A stretch of 64,000 nt of DNA from Pseudomonadota bacterium. GTDB taxonomy: Bacteria; Pseudomonadota; Gammaproteobacteria; Burkholderiales; Burkholderiaceae_C. The position numbers and the translations under genes were made by a program. The DNA lies in the NCBI GenBank assembly GCA_023390985.1, contig JAEWBU010000171.1:1-64000 (forward strand), in the 5' to 3' direction. Of the stretch, positions 27,934 to 36,472 are shown one piece after another. A model generated the notes under the pieces. The model saw only the letters and a list, made by a program, of their open reading frames with translations. It had not been told where the DNA came from and ran no database searches. The first letter of the stretch is position 1, and every line of letters begins with the position of its first letter.

Positions 27934-28323
27934 TCAGGTCTTCGTAGACTGCTGCCGGCAATGGAAGAAGTAGTTGACGTTCGAGGTGGTCTCGTTGATC
28001 ACCGTGCCACCGCCGGCGCCCGATATGTGCCTGGGCAGCGTCTGGGTCACGATCCGAGCCTCGCGCTCGACCGCTTCCTTACCGTCCCTGGCGCACCAGG
28101 CGGTCGCCAAGGCCTTGCCCTTCACGCGCGCCTTCTCCACGACGCATTCGTTGTGGTCGGCGCCGTCCCTGAGGAAGCACCCCATCTGGTTGTAGGGCAG
28201 CCTGTAGACCGAGTAGTCCGCGGACGCCGCGTACGGCTTTTCCACCGCGGTCGTGGCGCAGCCGGCGAGTACAGCCAGGGCGGGGACGAGGAAGACGCGG
28301 GCGGTCTGACCGATGGTTTCCAT
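27934..28323 (-). CDS. Small putative lipoprotein
   Basis: 129 residues. Signal peptide with a lipobox (VPALAVLAGC) so the cysteine near residue 21 would be lipidated. Several later Cys (MGCFLR, NECVVE, AWCARD, FHCRQ) suggest disulphides in the periplasm. It has the look of plasmid entry-exclusion or surface lipoproteins, but no specific family is recognisable. Convergent with the DpdA-like operon. Confidence 0.65.
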   Translation of the reverse strand: METIGQTARVFLVPALAVLAGCATTAVEKPYAASADYSVYRLPYNQMGCFLRDGADHNECVVEKARVKGKALATAWCARDGKEAVEREARIVTQTLPRHISGAGGGTVINETTSNVNYFFHCRQQSTKT

Positions 28324-28394
28324 CGTGAGTTGTCTTTGTTCTTGGTTGATCCAGCCGCGAGAGCCAACGCGGCCACTGCGCGCCGCGTCGATTG

Positions 28395-29153
28395 TCAGCT
28401 GATCGCTTCGTTCGGTTTGCGTGCCATCACGATGATGGTTCGTCCGAGCAGCATCTTTCTGCTGTTCATCGCGTCCACGATCTCCCGGTTATCCGGCGTG
28501 ATGGTCTTGTAACGACGATGCTCGCGATTCGAAGCGAGCCAGCTGAAAAAGCCAATGAAAGGAGCCAGGATCGCCAGCTTGACCACTGCAGAACGCTGGA
28601 CCTTGTCGATCTGAAAATCAGTCAATTCGAGGCCCGCTTCCGCGATCGCATGCGCGAGATAGAAATAGGACACCGGCGTGATGTGGCCGCCCGTGGAGAA
28701 CGTCTCAGTTCGGCCAATCGGCAAAGGCCCGAACAGATTCCAGAAACCGAACCACAGGAAGCGGAGCCGAGACTGCAGATTCAGAACATTGGGCGTGGAG
28801 AAAACAACCGCTCCTCCAGGGCGAAGTACGCGGGCAGTTTCTCTGACCAAACGCCGGTAGTTTTCCAGATGCTCGATCACTTCCGTGCAGGTCACAAGAT
28901 CGAAACTGTTGTCGACATAAGGCAGGCGGTCTTCGTTCAGGTTGGCTACGTCGACCTTCTGCCCTTGCAGGGCCATGAGCGAATCCGTGTAGTCACACGC
29001 CGAGGTCTTGACGCCTGGCAGCATCCGACGCAGCCTCGCCAGCAGCGCCCCGGTTCCTGAGCCGACATCGAGTACATGGCCTTGCGCCGGCAAGCTGGCC
29101 TTATGCACCAGCGAAACAACCGCATCGAGAATCTTGTCCGTACTTAGTTCCAT
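28395..29153 (-). CDS. Class I SAM-dependent methyltransferase, probable cargo gene
   Basis: 252 residues from the ATG at 29153. Motif I is VLDVGSGTGALLARL, followed by acidic motif II (SACDYTDS) and a post-motif FDLVTCTEVIEHLENY, then VLRPGGAVVFSTPNVLNL. This is the Methyltransf_11-like type that methylates small molecules, quinones or lipids. A hydrophobic stretch near the C-terminus (VKLAILAPFIGFFSWLA) suggests membrane association. The region is visibly less GC-rich than its neighbours, so it may be a recent arrival. It is the only gene between a lipoprotein and a terminator. Confidence 0.75.
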   Translation of the reverse strand: MELSTDKILDAVVSLVHKASLPAQGHVLDVGSGTGALLARLRRMLPGVKTSACDYTDSLMALQGQKVDVANLNEDRLPYVDNSFDLVTCTEVIEHLENYRRLVRETARVLRPGGAVVFSTPNVLNLQSRLRFLWFGFWNLFGPLPIGRTETFSTGGHITPVSYFYLAHAIAEAGLELTDFQIDKVQRSAVVKLAILAPFIGFFSWLASNREHRRYKTITPDNREIVDAMNSRKMLLGRTIIVMARKPNEAIS

Positions 29154-29296
29154 GCGCGCATTCTCGGGCAGAGCGACAGAGGTCCGATCTCGGGAGTGCA
29201 AGCGGGCACCCCGAATCGGGAGAAGTTGACCAAATCGTGACGTCGGCCAGGACCATGCCGGCGCACGTGCTCGCAATCTGCGGCAGCGCACAGGAG

Positions 29297-29323
29297 CGAA
29301 AACGGCCCCGATCGGGAGCCGTT
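29297..29323 (-). terminator. Terminator for the 29350-29778 gene
   Basis: On the minus strand CGGCTCCCGATCGGGGCCG is followed by TTTTCG. It lies just after the stop of the minus-strand gene. Confidence 0.7.
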
Positions 29324-29349
29324 CTCGCTAGGCCTTGGGAAAACAGAGC

Positions 29350-29778
29350 CTACGCGCCGCCGCCGCGCACGGCCCTGAGCGGGGTGACCACGGCACCGGG
29401 CGCGCCGCTCTCGCGCAGGAACTCCTGCAACTGCTCGGCCGAGGGAAACGTGCCGTGCTTCTTCATGTACTCGTCCTGGGCGCTGGTCAGCGGGAAGTTG
29501 ATCTCCCCGTTGGGGCCGAACTTCATCGCCTCGACGGCGACAGCGTGCATTCCGCCCATGCCTTCGACGTTCTCGTGCAGGTAGCGAGCGGCCGCCAGGT
29601 CGCACATCGCGTTGAACTCCAGGATGGAGCGCGGCTTGTAGGGGGCGCCGGTGGCGGCAACGAACTGCTGCCACTCGCTCTGGGACATGGTGATCATGCC
29701 GTCCACCGTGCCGGTGAACACGCTGTGGCGGGTATCGGAGACAAGCATCGTACTTCTCGTGTTGGCTGCATGGCTCAT
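29350..29778 (-). CDS. Hypothetical protein
   Basis: 142 residues from 29778, or 132 from an ATG at 29748 that has a better ribosome site (GAGAAG). The middle ITMSQSEWQQFVAATGAPYK, then FNAMCDLAAARYLHENVEG, is helical; the C-terminal HGTFPSAEQLQEFLRESGAP resembles a short recognition motif. A minus-strand copy of the promoter box sits upstream (29794-29833), back to back with copy C. No family recognised. Confidence 0.6.
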   Translation of the reverse strand: MSHAANTRSTMLVSDTRHSVFTGTVDGMITMSQSEWQQFVAATGAPYKPRSILEFNAMCDLAAARYLHENVEGMGGMHAVAVEAMKFGPNGEINFPLTSAQDEYMKKHGTFPSAEQLQEFLRESGAPGAVVTPLRAVRGGGA

Positions 29779-29793
29779 TGAGCCGATGCCATC

Positions 29794-29833
29794 AGCTTAG
29801 CAGCGGCCCTCGATCGCGCAAGCCGTGCGGGCC
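29794..29833 (-). promoter_or_regulatory. Minus-strand promoter resembling the shared box
   Basis: On the minus strand GGCCCGCACGGC is followed at the same 12-base distance by TTGCGC (29816-29821), then a 16-base spacer and TAAGCT (29794-29799). It would serve the 29350-29778 gene. No structured leader follows, so only the promoter part is shared. Confidence 0.45.
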
Positions 29834-29850
29834 GGCCGCGGCCGCAGGTG

Positions 29851-30017
29851 GACCCGCAGCGCTGGTGCACCGGGAACTGCGAGCGCAAAATCGACCAGGT
29901 AACGCCCCTTGGCGTCTACGGGTGCGCACGTCGCACCCCATCAACATCCCCTTGCCGGGCGCCTATGTCGCCCGCTGGGCGCTCTGGTGCTTCCGCGAGG
30001 ATCTACCGGAGAATTCC
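29851..30017 (+). promoter_or_regulatory. Shared promoter/leader module, copy C
   Basis: Box GACCCGCAGCGC at 29851, weak -35 TGGTGC (29863-29868), -10 CAAAAT (29886-29891), spacer 17. The leader has hairpin GGTGCG/CGCACC (about 29921-29936), then CATCAAC (29939-29945), then CGGGCG/CGCCCG (29956-29974). GGAG precedes the ATG at 30018. Confidence 0.65.
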
Positions 30018-30494
30018 ATGAATCATCCCCAGATCGCCAGAGCGGCGAGGCTGGACACCTCCGCGCTCGGCTCCATGCCGGCGCGCCTGGAGGCAAACAC
30101 CGATCAGGAACGCGCACCCATCACCTTCGGCTGGTGGGCCCAGACCACGTGCGAGCGTGTGTCCAAGCACTTCCACCTGGAGACGCTGTACCGGCTCGAT
30201 CGTGTGCAGCACGGCTCCCAGGCGATGCTCGTGCCCAGCCAGTTCTATGGCATGGGCGAAGCCGAGGCGCGCCAGTACCTGGCGCCCAGGCAGGCTGCCC
30301 TGCTTCCCAAGCTGCCCACCGGCTATCGCTGGATCGGGCCGCAACTGATCGAGAACGTCCCGGGCCTGCCGCGCACGGTGGCCGGCGCGTTCCCCGAAAA
30401 CCTGCTGTCGCCGGCGGCTCGCCAGCGCCTGACTACCGCCAGGAACATCGCGGCCGCGGTGCTGCGCCGTCGTGGCGCACCGGCCTTGGCCTGA
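30018..30494 (+). CDS. Hypothetical protein under shared promoter C
   Basis: 158 residues, MNHPQIARAARLDTSALGSM onward. Beta-rich (PITFGWWAQTTCERVSKHF, QHGSQAMLVPSQFYGMG) with a C-terminal helix. Start supported by GGAG and the leader. It leads a three-gene unit with the PAPS-reductase-like gene and a small gene; the 61-base gap to the next gene has no terminator. Function unknown. Confidence 0.65.
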   Translation: MNHPQIARAARLDTSALGSMPARLEANTDQERAPITFGWWAQTTCERVSKHFHLETLYRLDRVQHGSQAMLVPSQFYGMGEAEARQYLAPRQAALLPKLPTGYRWIGPQLIENVPGLPRTVAGAFPENLLSPAARQRLTTARNIAAAVLRRRGAPALA

Positions 30495-30555
30495 CGCTGT
30501 GGCCTGCTTAAGCAACGCAGCCAGCGACGAGCTGCTGGAGCGCGAAGGGTTCGAC

Positions 30556-31566
30556 ATGAACCTGCTGCGCGCCACGGCGACGCCGCCGGCCGACGCGCGG
30601 CCGAACTTGGCAAGCTACTCGCGAATCATCGTCGCCTTCAGCGGCGGCAAGGACGCGACCGCGCTCGTCCTGCGCCTGTTGGATGAAGGCGTGCCGCGCG
30701 AGAAGATCGAGCTGCACCACCACCTGGTGGACGGCAACGAAGGCTCCACGCTCCTAGACTGGCCGATCACGGAGGGCTACTGCAAAGCCTTCGCGCAGGC
30801 TCTCGATCTGGACATCACATTCAGTTGGAGGGTCGGAGGCCTGGAGCGGGAAATGTTGCGAGAGAACGCGCCCAGCGCACCAGCGATGGTGCCCGCCGAA
30901 GGAGGCGGCTACATCGCGGTCGGCGGCCGCGGCCCACTCGGCACGCGGCGCAAGTTCCCACAGGTCAGCGCCGACCTGAACGTTAGGTGGTGTAGCGGAC
31001 GCGGGAAAATCGACGTCCTCGACGCGTACCTGCGTAACCATCCGAAGTTCATCGGCCAGCGCACGTTGGTGCTCACCGGCGAGCGTGCGGAAGAGAGCGC
31101 CGCGCGCTCGCGCTACGCGACCTTCGAGCCGCACCGGGCCGACACCCGCAACAGCAAGAAGGTGCCGCGCCACATCGATGTATGGCGCGCGGTGCACAGC
31201 TGGAGCGAGTCGCGCGTCTGGGAGATCATGCGCCAATGGCGCATCTGCGCGCACCCAGCCTACTGGCTCGGGTATGGCCGCTGCTCGTGTCGCGGCTGTG
31301 TGTTCTCCACGAAGAACCAGTGGGCGACGATGCGCGTAATTGCGCCCGCGCAGTTCGAGACCATCGCCACCTACGAGCGCGAGTTCAAGGTGACGATCCA
31401 TCGCAGTAAATCGGTGACGCAGCTGGCCGACGCCGGCTCGCCGTACACGGCGCTGGACCCGAAGTGGATTGCGGTGGCGAACAGCCGCGAGTACACCCAG
31501 CCCATCTTCATCGACCCGTGGGTCCTGCCTGCTGGCGCATTTGGCGAAGCGGCCGGCCCCACCTGA
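30556..31566 (+). CDS. PAPS-reductase/PP-loop family protein
   Basis: 336 residues from the ATG at 30556, which has GAAGGG 8 bases upstream. The PP-loop AFSGGKDATA (SGGKD 29-33) identifies the adenine-nucleotide alpha hydrolase fold. A cysteine-rich part later (YGRCSCRGCVFSTKNQW) resembles the metal-binding region of the phage and plasmid PAPS-reductase-like families. True sulfate assimilation is unlikely in this setting; DNA or RNA sulfur chemistry is possible by analogy with DndC. A second such gene lies at 37918. Confidence 0.7.
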   Translation: MNLLRATATPPADARPNLASYSRIIVAFSGGKDATALVLRLLDEGVPREKIELHHHLVDGNEGSTLLDWPITEGYCKAFAQALDLDITFSWRVGGLEREMLRENAPSAPAMVPAEGGGYIAVGGRGPLGTRRKFPQVSADLNVRWCSGRGKIDVLDAYLRNHPKFIGQRTLVLTGERAEESAARSRYATFEPHRADTRNSKKVPRHIDVWRAVHSWSESRVWEIMRQWRICAHPAYWLGYGRCSCRGCVFSTKNQWATMRVIAPAQFETIATYEREFKVTIHRSKSVTQLADAGSPYTALDPKWIAVANSREYTQPIFIDPWVLPAGAFGEAAGPT

Positions 31567-31599
31567 ATCAACAACGCTCAACTACCGGAGAGAGCCCGC

Positions 31600-31848
31600 G
31601 TGAGCATCATCATCGAAACGAACATCCCCGCGAGCACGCAGCGCACCGACTGGCCGAACGGCACCCGGTACATGGCTGGCGCTGGGCTGCACACCTTCAC
31701 GATCCAGACGCACGTGACGGTGCCGCACCACGTCGACGAGAAAGGACCCCTCGCCGTGGCCGAGTTCATCCGCGACGAGATCACCGCCGGCCGCGCCGAC
31801 TTCACCATCCTGGTGGGCGAGGCCGACGAGGACGAACACGGCGAGTAA
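31600..31848 (+). CDS. Small hypothetical protein
   Basis: 82 residues from a GTG at 31600 preceded by CCGGAGAGAG. MSIIIETNIPASTQRTDWPN, then beta strands, and an acidic C-terminus (GEADEDEHGE). Last gene of the unit, directly followed by a terminator. No family recognised. Confidence 0.55.
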   Translation: MSIIIETNIPASTQRTDWPNGTRYMAGAGLHTFTIQTHVTVPHHVDEKGPLAVAEFIRDEITAGRADFTILVGEADEDEHGE

Positions 31849-31866
31849 GCCGACCCCAACGAGTTC

Positions 31867-31897
31867 AAAGCCGCCCTTCGGGGCGGCTTTTCTTTTT
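31867..31897 (+). terminator. Rho-independent terminator
   Basis: AAAGCCGCCC, loop TTCG, GGGCGGCTTTT, then CTTTTT. Confidence 0.9.
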
Positions 31898-32046
31898 GAG
31901 GCCCTTCTCGCTCGTCGGGTACTGCTACTGGATCTTCGTGCACGAATCGCAGGCCCGTGATACCTTGGCTCTCGCGTTCTGGAAGGAGCCACGTAATGCC
32001 GGAAGACGATGTGGCGGCCGCAGCGACGACTGAGGCGCACCAAAGG

Positions 32047-32081
32047 AAAAAGGCCGCGGTCCCGGAGGACAGCGGCCTTTT
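32047..32081. terminator. Bidirectional terminator-like hairpin
   Basis: AAAAGGCCGC ... GCGGCCTTTT with a run of A on one side and T on the other, placed beyond the stop of the minus-strand gene at 32134. It can serve transcription from either side. Confidence 0.7.
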
Positions 32082-32133
32082 GCTCATTGATGAAGGTGAA
32101 GCGTGCGAGATCGCCGCGGCGGGCCTGAGCGAA

Positions 32134-32340
32134 TCAGGCAGCGCGGCGCGCACGTGCGGGTGCAGGAACGGTGGCCAGAAACGTCTCCACCTTGCGGCGG
32201 ATGTTGTTCAGGCGGACCTGGTCCTGCGGGCCGTCGCCGGCGCGCTTGGCTGCGAACAGCCACTGCGCATCAGCGATCGACACACCCGCTTTGGCCAGAA
32301 GGGCAGCGCCCTTGAGGCAAGGATCGTTGGCGGCAACCAT
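32134..32340 (-). CDS. Small hypothetical protein
   Basis: 68 residues from the ATG at 32340, with GGAGAG at a perfect distance, which decides this start over a longer frame. MVAANDPCLKGAALLAKAGV, then IADAQWLFAAKRAGDGPQDQ; the C-terminus is basic. Probably a small cytoplasmic, possibly nucleic-acid-binding protein. Unknown. Confidence 0.55.
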   Translation of the reverse strand: MVAANDPCLKGAALLAKAGVSIADAQWLFAAKRAGDGPQDQVRLNNIRRKVETFLATVPAPARARRAA

Positions 32341-32683
32341 TCGGACTCTCCAATCAAGCAGGGCACGGCGCCCTGTCTGAACTCTGGAAACCCAAAGCAC
32401 ACACAGGACGCCGCGACCCTTCCGCATGGAGAGTGCTGCCAATCGAAGCTGAAACGGCACGGCTGTGGAGAGTCCAAGCGCGGTTCCCGAGGGAACGGTA
32501 GCGGACGAAAGTGCCGATTCAGCAGGGAAGCTGCGCGAAGCAGCTAGAGGGTGACCGCCGGGGCGGTGAGTGGAGTCCTGAACGGAAACCACCAGTTGAA
32601 TGCAGTCACAGGGACTGCGATTGACGCAGGGTCAAACGAGCCTCAAGCATAGCAGGAATTCCCAAAGCGACGAGGTAGTTCGA
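32341..32683 (-). other. Long upstream region of the small gene at 32134
   Basis: About 340 bases with no convincing gene. On the minus strand TTGACC near 32636, a CATTCAAC near 32599 and a hairpin CAGGGC/GCCCTG close to the small gene recall parts of the shared leader, but I cannot place the box. It may be a long structured 5' leader. Confidence 0.35.
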
Positions 32684-33346
32684 TCAGCGCGCCGCATCCG
32701 TCAGCGTGAGCTTGTGGCGCAGCCACCGCGCGTCGCCCAGGCGGATCAGCTGCAGCGCCGCACCGCGCACTCTCCTGGGGGTCGCATCGACACCCTCGGC
32801 GAGCGACAGGTGGCAGGCGAGGTCGATTTCCGTCATGGGCCCGTGGTGGCGCAGGACGCGCTCGACGTGCCAGGTCAAGCCTCGCACAGGGACGCTGCCG
32901 ATCGAGCGAACATAGTAGGCAACGCCCTCCTCGTCCGCCAAGGCCATGAGCTGATTGACGTCGAATTCCAGCCAGCGGCAAGCCAGCCCCAGCAGCACCC
33001 CGACGAAGCGCGGCCCATGCGCCTCGTCTCCAGGCGTCAGCCGGTGAGCGAGTTCATGCAGGATCATCCAGCGGCTTCGCGTCCAGCGCGGAAGGGTGAT
33101 GCGGTGATCGGCATGGGCCAGCGCGCGGCGCTGGCCACGGTGCGGCCGCTCGATGGTGGGCGCTGCGCGTCTCGCGAGGCCCACCCGCCCGCGTTCCTTG
33201 CGCCAGATCGGCTCTGCGTAGGAGGCGCATTCGGCGAGCGAGTCGAACTCGGCGATAGAAATGTCGCTGTGCCCGAGCTCTCTCACGCAGCGCCTCTCCC
33301 AGGCGTAGACCCTGGAGCGCTGGTTGTCTCTGCCGCGCATCTTCAT
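32684..33346 (-). CDS. HExxH metalloprotein, TIGR04338-like
   Basis: 220 residues from the ATG at 33346 (MKMRGRDNQRSRVYAWERRC). The zinc-metallopeptidase motif MILHELAHRL is followed by EAHGPRFVGVLLGL, supplying a third ligand region. The N-terminal QRSRVYAWE resembles the TIGR04338 metallohydrolases. The C-terminus (VERVLRHHGPMTEIDLACHL) looks like a winged helix. It overlaps the upstream gene by 4 bases. It may be a protease for a plasmid protein; no substrate is evident. Confidence 0.6.
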   Translation of the reverse strand: MKMRGRDNQRSRVYAWERRCVRELGHSDISIAEFDSLAECASYAEPIWRKERGRVGLARRAAPTIERPHRGQRRALAHADHRITLPRWTRSRWMILHELAHRLTPGDEAHGPRFVGVLLGLACRWLEFDVNQLMALADEEGVAYYVRSIGSVPVRGLTWHVERVLRHHGPMTEIDLACHLSLAEGVDATPRRVRGAALQLIRLGDARWLRHKLTLTDAAR

Positions 33347-33612
33347 GCGACGGTCTCCCGCGAGGCGCGGCACTCCCGAACGTCCGGGAACACCTGCATG
33401 TCCGCGAACGCCTCGACCTTGTTCGTGTCGCTCATGCGCATCAGCACCGCCGCCGCGCCCGGGGTGGCGCGCAGATGCACAACGCCCACGAGCACACCGC
33501 GGCGGCCGTGTTGCACGCTGCCTGCCCCAACGAAGTAAGGCACGGGTTCGGGCATGGGCTCGACATGGACCATGCGCAGGATGTCTTCGGCGGTGATTCC
33601 GCAGGCGTCCAT
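33343..33612 (-). CDS. Small hypothetical protein
   Basis: 89 residues from the ATG at 33612 (MDACGITAEDILRMVHVEPM); an upstream start overlapping the DUF6166 gene is possible. GRRGVLVGVVHLRATPGAAA is a beta hairpin. Its stop overlaps the start of the HExxH gene, so the two are coupled. No family recognised. Confidence 0.5.
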   Translation of the reverse strand: MDACGITAEDILRMVHVEPMPEPVPYFVGAGSVQHGRRGVLVGVVHLRATPGAAAVLMRMSDTNKVEAFADMQVFPDVRECRASRETVA

Positions 33613-33637
33613 GCGCCTTTGCAAGGCCGACGCCACA

Positions 33638-33979
33638 TCAGCCCCGCGCAGCCAGCACGCGCTCGATCTCCGCGCGCACGGCGGACTCACTGAGCTCCCA
33701 GCAGTTGGCCGTCTGCGGGATGGTCGCGATCAAGCGCACCTTGACCTCCTGATACACCTGCAGGGCGGTCGCGTCGTCGGCGACCGTGGCGCAGATGCCC
33801 AGGGCGGCCTGCGCCGGGCCGGAACCGGCGTAGCCCCAGTCGAAGCCGTCGGGCGAGTGGTTGCGCAAGTCTAGCCGCGGGGCCAGTTCGCGCTCCTGGC
33901 CGGCCGCGTCCCGGACGTAGATCGTCGCACCGTCGCATTCGCGCCGGCCGATGAAGGTTTTCTGTTGTGGCATCCGCAT
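33638..33979 (-). CDS. DUF6166 family protein
   Basis: 113 residues. The family pattern is strong: IGRRECDGATIYVRDAAG, ELAPRLDLRNHSPDGFDWG and YAGSGPAQAALGICA, then a C-terminal WELSESAVRAEIE. DUF6166 proteins are common on plasmids and phages; their role is unknown to me. First of three coupled minus-strand genes (33979 down to 32684), 69 bases downstream of the DinG-like helicase gene. Confidence 0.72.
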   Translation of the reverse strand: MRMPQQKTFIGRRECDGATIYVRDAAGQERELAPRLDLRNHSPDGFDWGYAGSGPAQAALGICATVADDATALQVYQEVKVRLIATIPQTANCWELSESAVRAEIERVLAARG

Positions 33980-34048
33980 GTTTCTGGGAAGTTGCGATCA
34001 GGTTCCCATGGAAGACGCGGCTGTCAACCCGACCGCGAACGTGCGAGC

Positions 34049-36187
34049 TCACACCACCAGGGCCTGCTCCGCGCCCTGTTCCCGCTCGATCAGCCGATAC
34101 GGCGGGAGGCCGCGCAGGAGCCTGCGCCCGTAGCCCTTCTCGGTCAGGCGACTGTCGTAGCAGGTGATCGTTGCTGTGTCCGTCTCGTTGCGAATGCCGC
34201 GGCCGGTCCACTGCAGCAGGCGCACGCCGGCTGAAGGAACGACCACCTGGTCGAAGTAGTCGCCACCGGTTTCCTCGACGTACTCGGCCCGTGCCTCGCT
34301 CACCGGGTTGGCCGGGCTGCCGAAGGGCAGCTTCGTGATCCACAGATGCCGGCATAGATCGCCCGGCAGATCCAGACCCTCCCCGAAGGACTGCAGGCCC
34401 ATGATGACGCTTGCCTGGCCCGCCTGCACTCGGCGCCGATGCTCGGCCAGCAGCATGCTCCTAGGCATGGTGCCCTGCACCAGCACCCGCTCGCGCAGAT
34501 GCTCCGGCAGCGCCTCGAACGCCTGCGTCATGTGCCGGCGGGATGTGAAAAGCGCCAGACCGCCAGCCTGAGCACCAGCGATGTCATCGGCAAGCAGCTG
34601 CGCGACTTCGGTGTTGTACGCATCCAGGTGCCGCGGAGCGCTCGCCGTCTTGCGCACCACCAACTGCCCCTGCTTGACGTAGTCGAACGGAGATTGCACC
34701 GTCGATGTACGCACCGCCGGATCGCCATCCAAGCCGGCCTCGGCCTTGAAGAACCCGAACGAGCCGCACGTGGCCAGGGTCGCCGAAGTCAGGACCGCGC
34801 CGCGCACCCTGCCCCACAGGTTCAAGCGCAGCAGATCGCCAGGGAGGATTGGGGAGGCGTGCAGGCGGACCGCGACCATGCGGCCCGCCCGAGCATCGAC
34901 CGAGACCCACTTCGCCGTCGTGCGCGCGTCCTCGCCATCGGCCAACAACATGTCCGCGGCCCGCTTCACGCGGGATAGCCGACCGGCTAAGGCGCCGAGG
35001 TCAGCGTACATCGAGGCCAGCGCAGGCGGTGCCGTGCCCCCTGCTTCCTGGATCGCCCCACGCGCTGCCTGCCCGAGAGTCGTGCAGACCTCCAGCAGTT
35101 CGGTTGCTCGCGCCTGGGCCATCCTCAGCGGCTCGCGCAGCAGCGCGTCGATCTCCTGCTCCTTGAGCCGGCGCACGCCGTCTTTCTCGCGCATGCCAGA
35201 GGCAAGGTTGTCGAAGGTGATCTGGCCAGAGTCTTGCAGCGCCGCACGAAGCTCGCGGACGATCTTGTCCACTGGCCTGTCGACTTTCTGGGCCAACTGC
35301 CGCATACCGGTCACGACGGCCAGCGTGGCGCGGTCCAACCACCGAAGGCGCGACAAGTCCAGCTCGCATGCGAACTGCTCGGCCGCGGTCTGGGGAAGAG
35401 CGTGAGCCTCATCCAGCACCAGCAGGCAGTTGTCCAACTCCGGCAGCAATCGCGTTCCTATGCTGGAAAGGAGCAGGTCGTGGTTCACCACGAGCACGTC
35501 GGCCTCTGCGAGTCGTCGGCGCGCGGCGAAGTACGGGCAGGCCTGGTACTGCGGGCAGGACTTGCCGGTGCACGTGTGGCGGTCAGCTGCAACGTTGTCC
35601 CACAGGTTGGGCGGCGCCGGCTCCACCAGGCTGTCCCGGTCACCATCCCATGACCGCTGCTCCAAGGCCTGGGCCGCGGAACGGTAGAACACCACGGCGG
35701 CCTCGGGCTGGGCTGCAGACACTGGCGCCGCGTCTTCTCCGGTATCGACGGACTCGTCCCCACCGCCCACTCTGGACGCAAGCCGGGTCAGGCAGATGTA
35801 TCGCCCCCGCCCCTTTGCCAACGCGAACTTGGGCGCGGGATCCATCGTGGCGGCAAGCATTGGGAGGTCCTTGCCAATGAGCTGCTCTTGAAGGGCGACG
35901 GAACTGGTCGAGACCATCAGCCGCGTCTTCCTGGCCATGGCGATTGCCGCGCCGACCAGGAGGTAGGCCGCCGACTTGCCGACGCCGGTGCCGGCTTGCA
36001 CCACGGCGATGCTGCGTAAAGGGGCTTCGCCGGTCTCGCCCAGCTGCGCTGTGGCCAGCGCACGCGCGACCTCCTGGGCCATCGCGCGCTGGCCTGAGCG
36101 CTCACGAAAAGACGGCAGGTTGCCCACGGCACGCTCGTATGCGGCCATGCCAACGTCGATCAGTGGTTGCGGGGCAGTGCTGGTCAC
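34049..36187 (-). CDS. DinG-like superfamily 2 DNA helicase with Fe-S cluster
   Basis: 712 residues from a GTG at 36187; an ATG 13 codons later is an alternative. Motif I is VVQAGTGVGKSAAYL and the DEAH box is LLVLDEAHALP. Four cysteines arranged as in XPD/DinG (GRGRYIC near 128, then CTGKSCPQYQACPYF) would hold a 4Fe-4S cluster. Late motifs include LGLQSFGEGLDLPGD-like QSFGEGLDLPG and QWTGRGIRNETD. Such 5'-3' helicases unwind R-loops and damaged DNA. It diverges from the 36473 gene, which carries promoter copy D. Confidence 0.85.
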   Translation of the reverse strand: MTSTAPQPLIDVGMAAYERAVGNLPSFRERSGQRAMAQEVARALATAQLGETGEAPLRSIAVVQAGTGVGKSAAYLLVGAAIAMARKTRLMVSTSSVALQEQLIGKDLPMLAATMDPAPKFALAKGRGRYICLTRLASRVGGGDESVDTGEDAAPVSAAQPEAAVVFYRSAAQALEQRSWDGDRDSLVEPAPPNLWDNVAADRHTCTGKSCPQYQACPYFAARRRLAEADVLVVNHDLLLSSIGTRLLPELDNCLLVLDEAHALPQTAAEQFACELDLSRLRWLDRATLAVVTGMRQLAQKVDRPVDKIVRELRAALQDSGQITFDNLASGMREKDGVRRLKEQEIDALLREPLRMAQARATELLEVCTTLGQAARGAIQEAGGTAPPALASMYADLGALAGRLSRVKRAADMLLADGEDARTTAKWVSVDARAGRMVAVRLHASPILPGDLLRLNLWGRVRGAVLTSATLATCGSFGFFKAEAGLDGDPAVRTSTVQSPFDYVKQGQLVVRKTASAPRHLDAYNTEVAQLLADDIAGAQAGGLALFTSRRHMTQAFEALPEHLRERVLVQGTMPRSMLLAEHRRRVQAGQASVIMGLQSFGEGLDLPGDLCRHLWITKLPFGSPANPVSEARAEYVEETGGDYFDQVVVPSAGVRLLQWTGRGIRNETDTATITCYDSRLTEKGYGRRLLRGLPPYRLIEREQGAEQALVV

Positions 36188-36236
36188 GCAACCAGAGTCG
36201 CATGCGTCCGAAGAAGTTCAAGCGCTGGAGGTTCGA

Positions 36237-36472
36237 GACCCGCAGGAGTGGCGGCGCGCGGCTGTCACCGTGAAAATCGAACCGCATTCCTTCTTGGAGC
36301 GTGCTGGGACCCCCCAGCCATCACCAGGCCCGTCATCAAGGGCCAGAGGACGCGCCGTCCAACGGACAGCACGCGCCTCTCCTTCCAAACTTGCGCACCG
36401 CCCGCCTCCTCGCGTGAGGCGCGGCGCAGCGCCCTCTTCCGCCCGATCTCGGGCAACAAACCGGAGAAACTC
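36237..36472 (+). promoter_or_regulatory. Shared promoter/leader module, copy D
   Basis: Box GACCCGCAGGAG at 36237, -35 TGGCGG (36249-36254), -10 GAAAAT (36272-36277), spacer 17. The leader is longer (about 190 bases), with hairpins GGCCC/GGGCC (36327-36344) and GCCCG/CGGGC (36441-36454). CCGGAG precedes the ATG at 36473. The CATCAAC linker is only approximate here. Confidence 0.6.

Noticed and set aside
36102..36287. Minus-strand frame overlapping the DinG start
   Set aside because: No motif, and it overlaps promoter copy D and the helicase start.
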